Assembly: GCA_947630215.1 (NCBI GenBank)
Contig: CANRGX010000022.1
Location: 1-37,352 of the forward strand
DNA: 37,352 bases
Reading direction: 5' to 3'
From: an uncultured Eisenbergiella sp.
GTDB lineage: Bacteria; Bacillota; Clostridia; Lachnospirales; Lachnospiraceae
Within the stretch, counting starts at the first letter, position 1; every line of letters begins with the position of its first letter. Shown here piece by piece: positions 36,270 to 37,352 of the stretch. A program made the translations under genes and the position numbers. Under the pieces are notes generated by a model. That model did not search any database, was not told where the DNA came from, and saw nothing but the letters and a program-made list of their open reading frames with translations.

Positions 36270-36400
36270 AATTGGGCCGGTATTCTGACTTGAGACAAGG
36301 ATCCACAGGAAAACAAGGCTCACGGGAGCCCTTGGGAACCGTCAGTTACAGTAATGGCAGTTGTGCCGGATTCCAACCGGCTTCCCCGTTTAATCTATTC
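36270..36400 (-). promoter_or_regulatory. Cobalamin riboswitch
   Basis: Read on the minus strand, the conserved elements appear in order: GGGGAAGCCGGT (from 36387), GGAATCCGGCAC, the core ACTGCCATTACTGTAACTGA, a GGGCTCCCGTGAGCC-like hairpin and, at the 3' side, the B12-box-like AGTCAGAATACCGGCCC (to 36273). Bounds are approximate. It lies about 220 bases upstream of the binding-lipoprotein gene and controls the terminator between them. A TATACT (minus strand, 36406-36401) just upstream may be the -10 of the promoter, with a poor -35. Confidence 0.93.
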
Positions 36401-36528
36401 AGTATACAACCTTTCAAACCGCAATTCCTGACACGCTATTTCATTCTGTCTCTTTCTATATCACGATTCCGGCGTTTTGTCAATGCCCGTCTGCAGAGAA
36501 AGCGTCTCGGCCGGAAACGGGCCAAAAC

Positions 36529-36557
36529 TTGATCCGCCGGGGCCGATATGGTATGAT
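36529..36557 (+). promoter_or_regulatory. Predicted sigma-A promoter of the lipoprotein gene
   Basis: TTGATC at 36529-36534 and TATGAT at 36552-36557 are 17 bases apart. The transcript should start near 36564, 25 bases before the ATG. Bases 36410-36528 between this promoter and the riboswitch hold nothing else I can identify. Confidence 0.72.
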
Positions 36558-36588
36558 GAAAAAAAACAAGGCAGATGGGAGAGACAAG

Positions 36589-37059
36589 ATGAAAAGGGGA
36601 TTTTTTTGGATTTCGTTTGGCTGCGTCATGCTGCTGACGGCGTGCGGACTTGGAACGGAAAAGAAAGCGGCGGAGACGGCGGAGACGGATGGCGCTACCG
36701 CAGAAGAAAGCTTTGTATCGGAGACCGTTACGTTTGTCTGGGAAGAACCCGGGGCCGGCAGCGACTGCGTCCTTACCCTGGAACCGGATGGCACCTTCCA
36801 ACTGTATGAAGGGGTCTTAAGCAGTCTGCTTTACGGAGGAACCTATGAGGTGGATGGGGATGTGGTTACGCTGAAGGATACCGTGTCATCGGAGGAAACA
36901 AAGACGTTCCGATTCCGAACCAGCGACGACAGGACAGAACTGGCCTTTCTTGCGGACGGTTCCGACGAACTGGCCTATTGCAAGCTGGAGGACGGCACCC
37001 TTTTTCGGACAGGAATCCAGCATGACAGAAGCGAATATCAGAAAAAACAGTCCGATTAA
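36589..37059 (+). CDS. Small lipoprotein of unknown function
   Basis: A 156-residue lipoprotein. The signal peptide ends in LLTAC with Cys19, followed by an Ala/Glu/Thr-rich linker. The C-terminal 105 residues look like a small beta-barrel or META/lipocalin-like fold (CVLTLEPDGTFQLYEG, GGTYEVDGDVVTL). That is an impression from strand patterns and not a family assignment. The ATG at 36589 follows GGGAGAG. Earlier in-frame starts overlap the -10 element. The gene has its own promoter and terminator, so it is monocistronic and divergent from the cobalamin operon. Confidence 0.75.
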   Translation: MKRGFFWISFGCVMLLTACGLGTEKKAAETAETDGATAEESFVSETVTFVWEEPGAGSDCVLTLEPDGTFQLYEGVLSSLLYGGTYEVDGDVVTLKDTVSSEETKTFRFRTSDDRTELAFLADGSDELAYCKLEDGTLFRTGIQHDRSEYQKKQSD

Positions 37060-37060
37060 A

Positions 37061-37093
37061 ACACAGGGCCGATAACCAAAAGCCCTGTGTTTT
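37061..37093. terminator. Bidirectional terminator after the lipoprotein gene
   Basis: ACACAGGGC at 37061-37069 pairs with GCCCTGTGT at 37082-37090, followed by TTT. The bases before it (TTAAAA) give a T run on the other strand, so it can also end minus-strand transcripts from the right. Confidence 0.85.
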
Positions 37094-37116
37094 GATCGGA
37101 GAAACGGTTATTTTTC

Positions 37117-37344
37117 CTATTCCAGATTGTCCCACCAGTCCTGGTGATCCCGGATATACTCGGATTTGCTGTCGTCGGGGCAGTCATACCAGCCCCTGCT
37201 TTCTTTTGTGTCTTCGATTCCCGTCAGGCCCAGCCAGCCTTCATAATCGTCTACAAGATATCCGTCTTCATCTAAGGTTAGTGTAAAATTATAGTTGGCA
37301 AAAATAAAGAGAAGAGGCCGAAACCTCTTCCCAATCGCACAGTT
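37117..37344 (-). pseudogene. C-terminal gene remnant without a start
   Basis: On the minus strand a frame ends with TAG at 37117-37119 and is open back to a TAA at 37345-37347. No ATG, GTG or TTG occurs in it. The last 60 codons look protein-like and acidic (TLTLDEDGYLVDDYEGWLG, then WYDCPDD and DWWDNLE at the end). A terminator-like hairpin (37299-37330) lies inside its upstream part. The likely reading is the 3' remnant of a lost gene. A gene frameshifted near the window edge is the alternative. Confidence 0.4.
37299..37330 (-). terminator. Terminator-like hairpin near the right edge
   Basis: On the minus strand GAAGAGG (37330-37324), loop TTTCGG, CCTCTTC (37317-37311), then TCTTTATTTTT. 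It would end a transcript coming from outside the window on the right. Confidence 0.65.
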
Positions 37345-37352
37345 TTACTTTA

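Noticed and set aside
36049-36306. Upstream extension of the binding-lipoprotein gene
   Set aside because: It would translate the terminator and part of the cobalamin riboswitch and would bury the lipoprotein signal peptide inside the protein.

Overview
The window looks like chromosomal DNA of a GC-rich, spore-former-related Clostridia bacterium, most likely of the Lachnospiraceae. The signs are Gram-positive style promoters and AGGAGG ribosome sites, a VanY-type carboxypeptidase, an archaeal-type PurO IMP cyclohydrolase beside a stand-alone AICAR transformylase, a Csp-like subtilase, several small membrane proteins of a kind common in that family, and an anaerobic (early cobalt insertion, Cbi-type) cobalamin pathway. 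This placement is inferred from gene content only.

Layout. (1) 160-9070: housekeeping genes. These are a D,D-carboxypeptidase, then hisC, a small membrane exporter-like gene, a methyltransferase, hslO and nadE, then dapF, and three minus-strand genes for unknown membrane proteins. (2) 9125-11891: a small membrane-protein gene followed by a 1990-bp IS1634-type insertion sequence. It is bracketed by perfect 90-bp direct repeats that duplicate both the 3' end of the upstream gene and the whole guaB promoter. (3) 11892-15454: purine synthesis. guaB is followed by a ZTP/ZMP riboswitch with its terminator, then purO and an AICAR transformylase gene. (4) 15488-21519, plus strand: a subtilisin-like protease, ybaK, a small basic protein, then the late cobalamin (nucleotide loop) genes cobT, cobU, cobS, a short CobU-like paralogue and a CobC-type phosphatase. 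(5) 21474-36400, minus strand: a cobalamin riboswitch with terminator leads a compact 12-gene operon. It encodes an ABC transporter (binding lipoprotein, permease, ATPase with an extra C-terminal domain), cbiA, cbiC, cbiD, a cbiF-cbiG fusion, cbiH, a cbiJ-cbiE-cbiT triple fusion, cbiB, cobD and cobQ. Its last gene overlaps the last gene of the plus-strand cob set tail to tail. (6) 36529-37352: a small lipoprotein gene with a clear promoter and terminator, then a C-terminal gene remnant on the minus strand.

How the genes work together. The minus-strand operon couples corrinoid uptake with corrin-ring synthesis, amidation and aminopropanol attachment. The plus-strand cob genes activate cobinamide and lower ligand and join them. 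Together they cover most of the route from cobalt-factor III to cobalamin. The cobalt chelatase, CbiL (C20 methylation) and the corrinoid adenosyltransferase are not in this window and must lie elsewhere if the pathway is complete. In the purine block, the riboswitch would sense ZMP/ZTP, the substrate of the transformylase it controls.

The strongest unusual signals are the long target duplication that leaves both flanking genes functional, the ABC ATPase with an unassigned glycine-rich C-terminal domain, the CbiJ-E-T fusion, and the second, short CobU-like protein with a changed P-loop. I see no CRISPR array, tRNA, rRNA or phage region.
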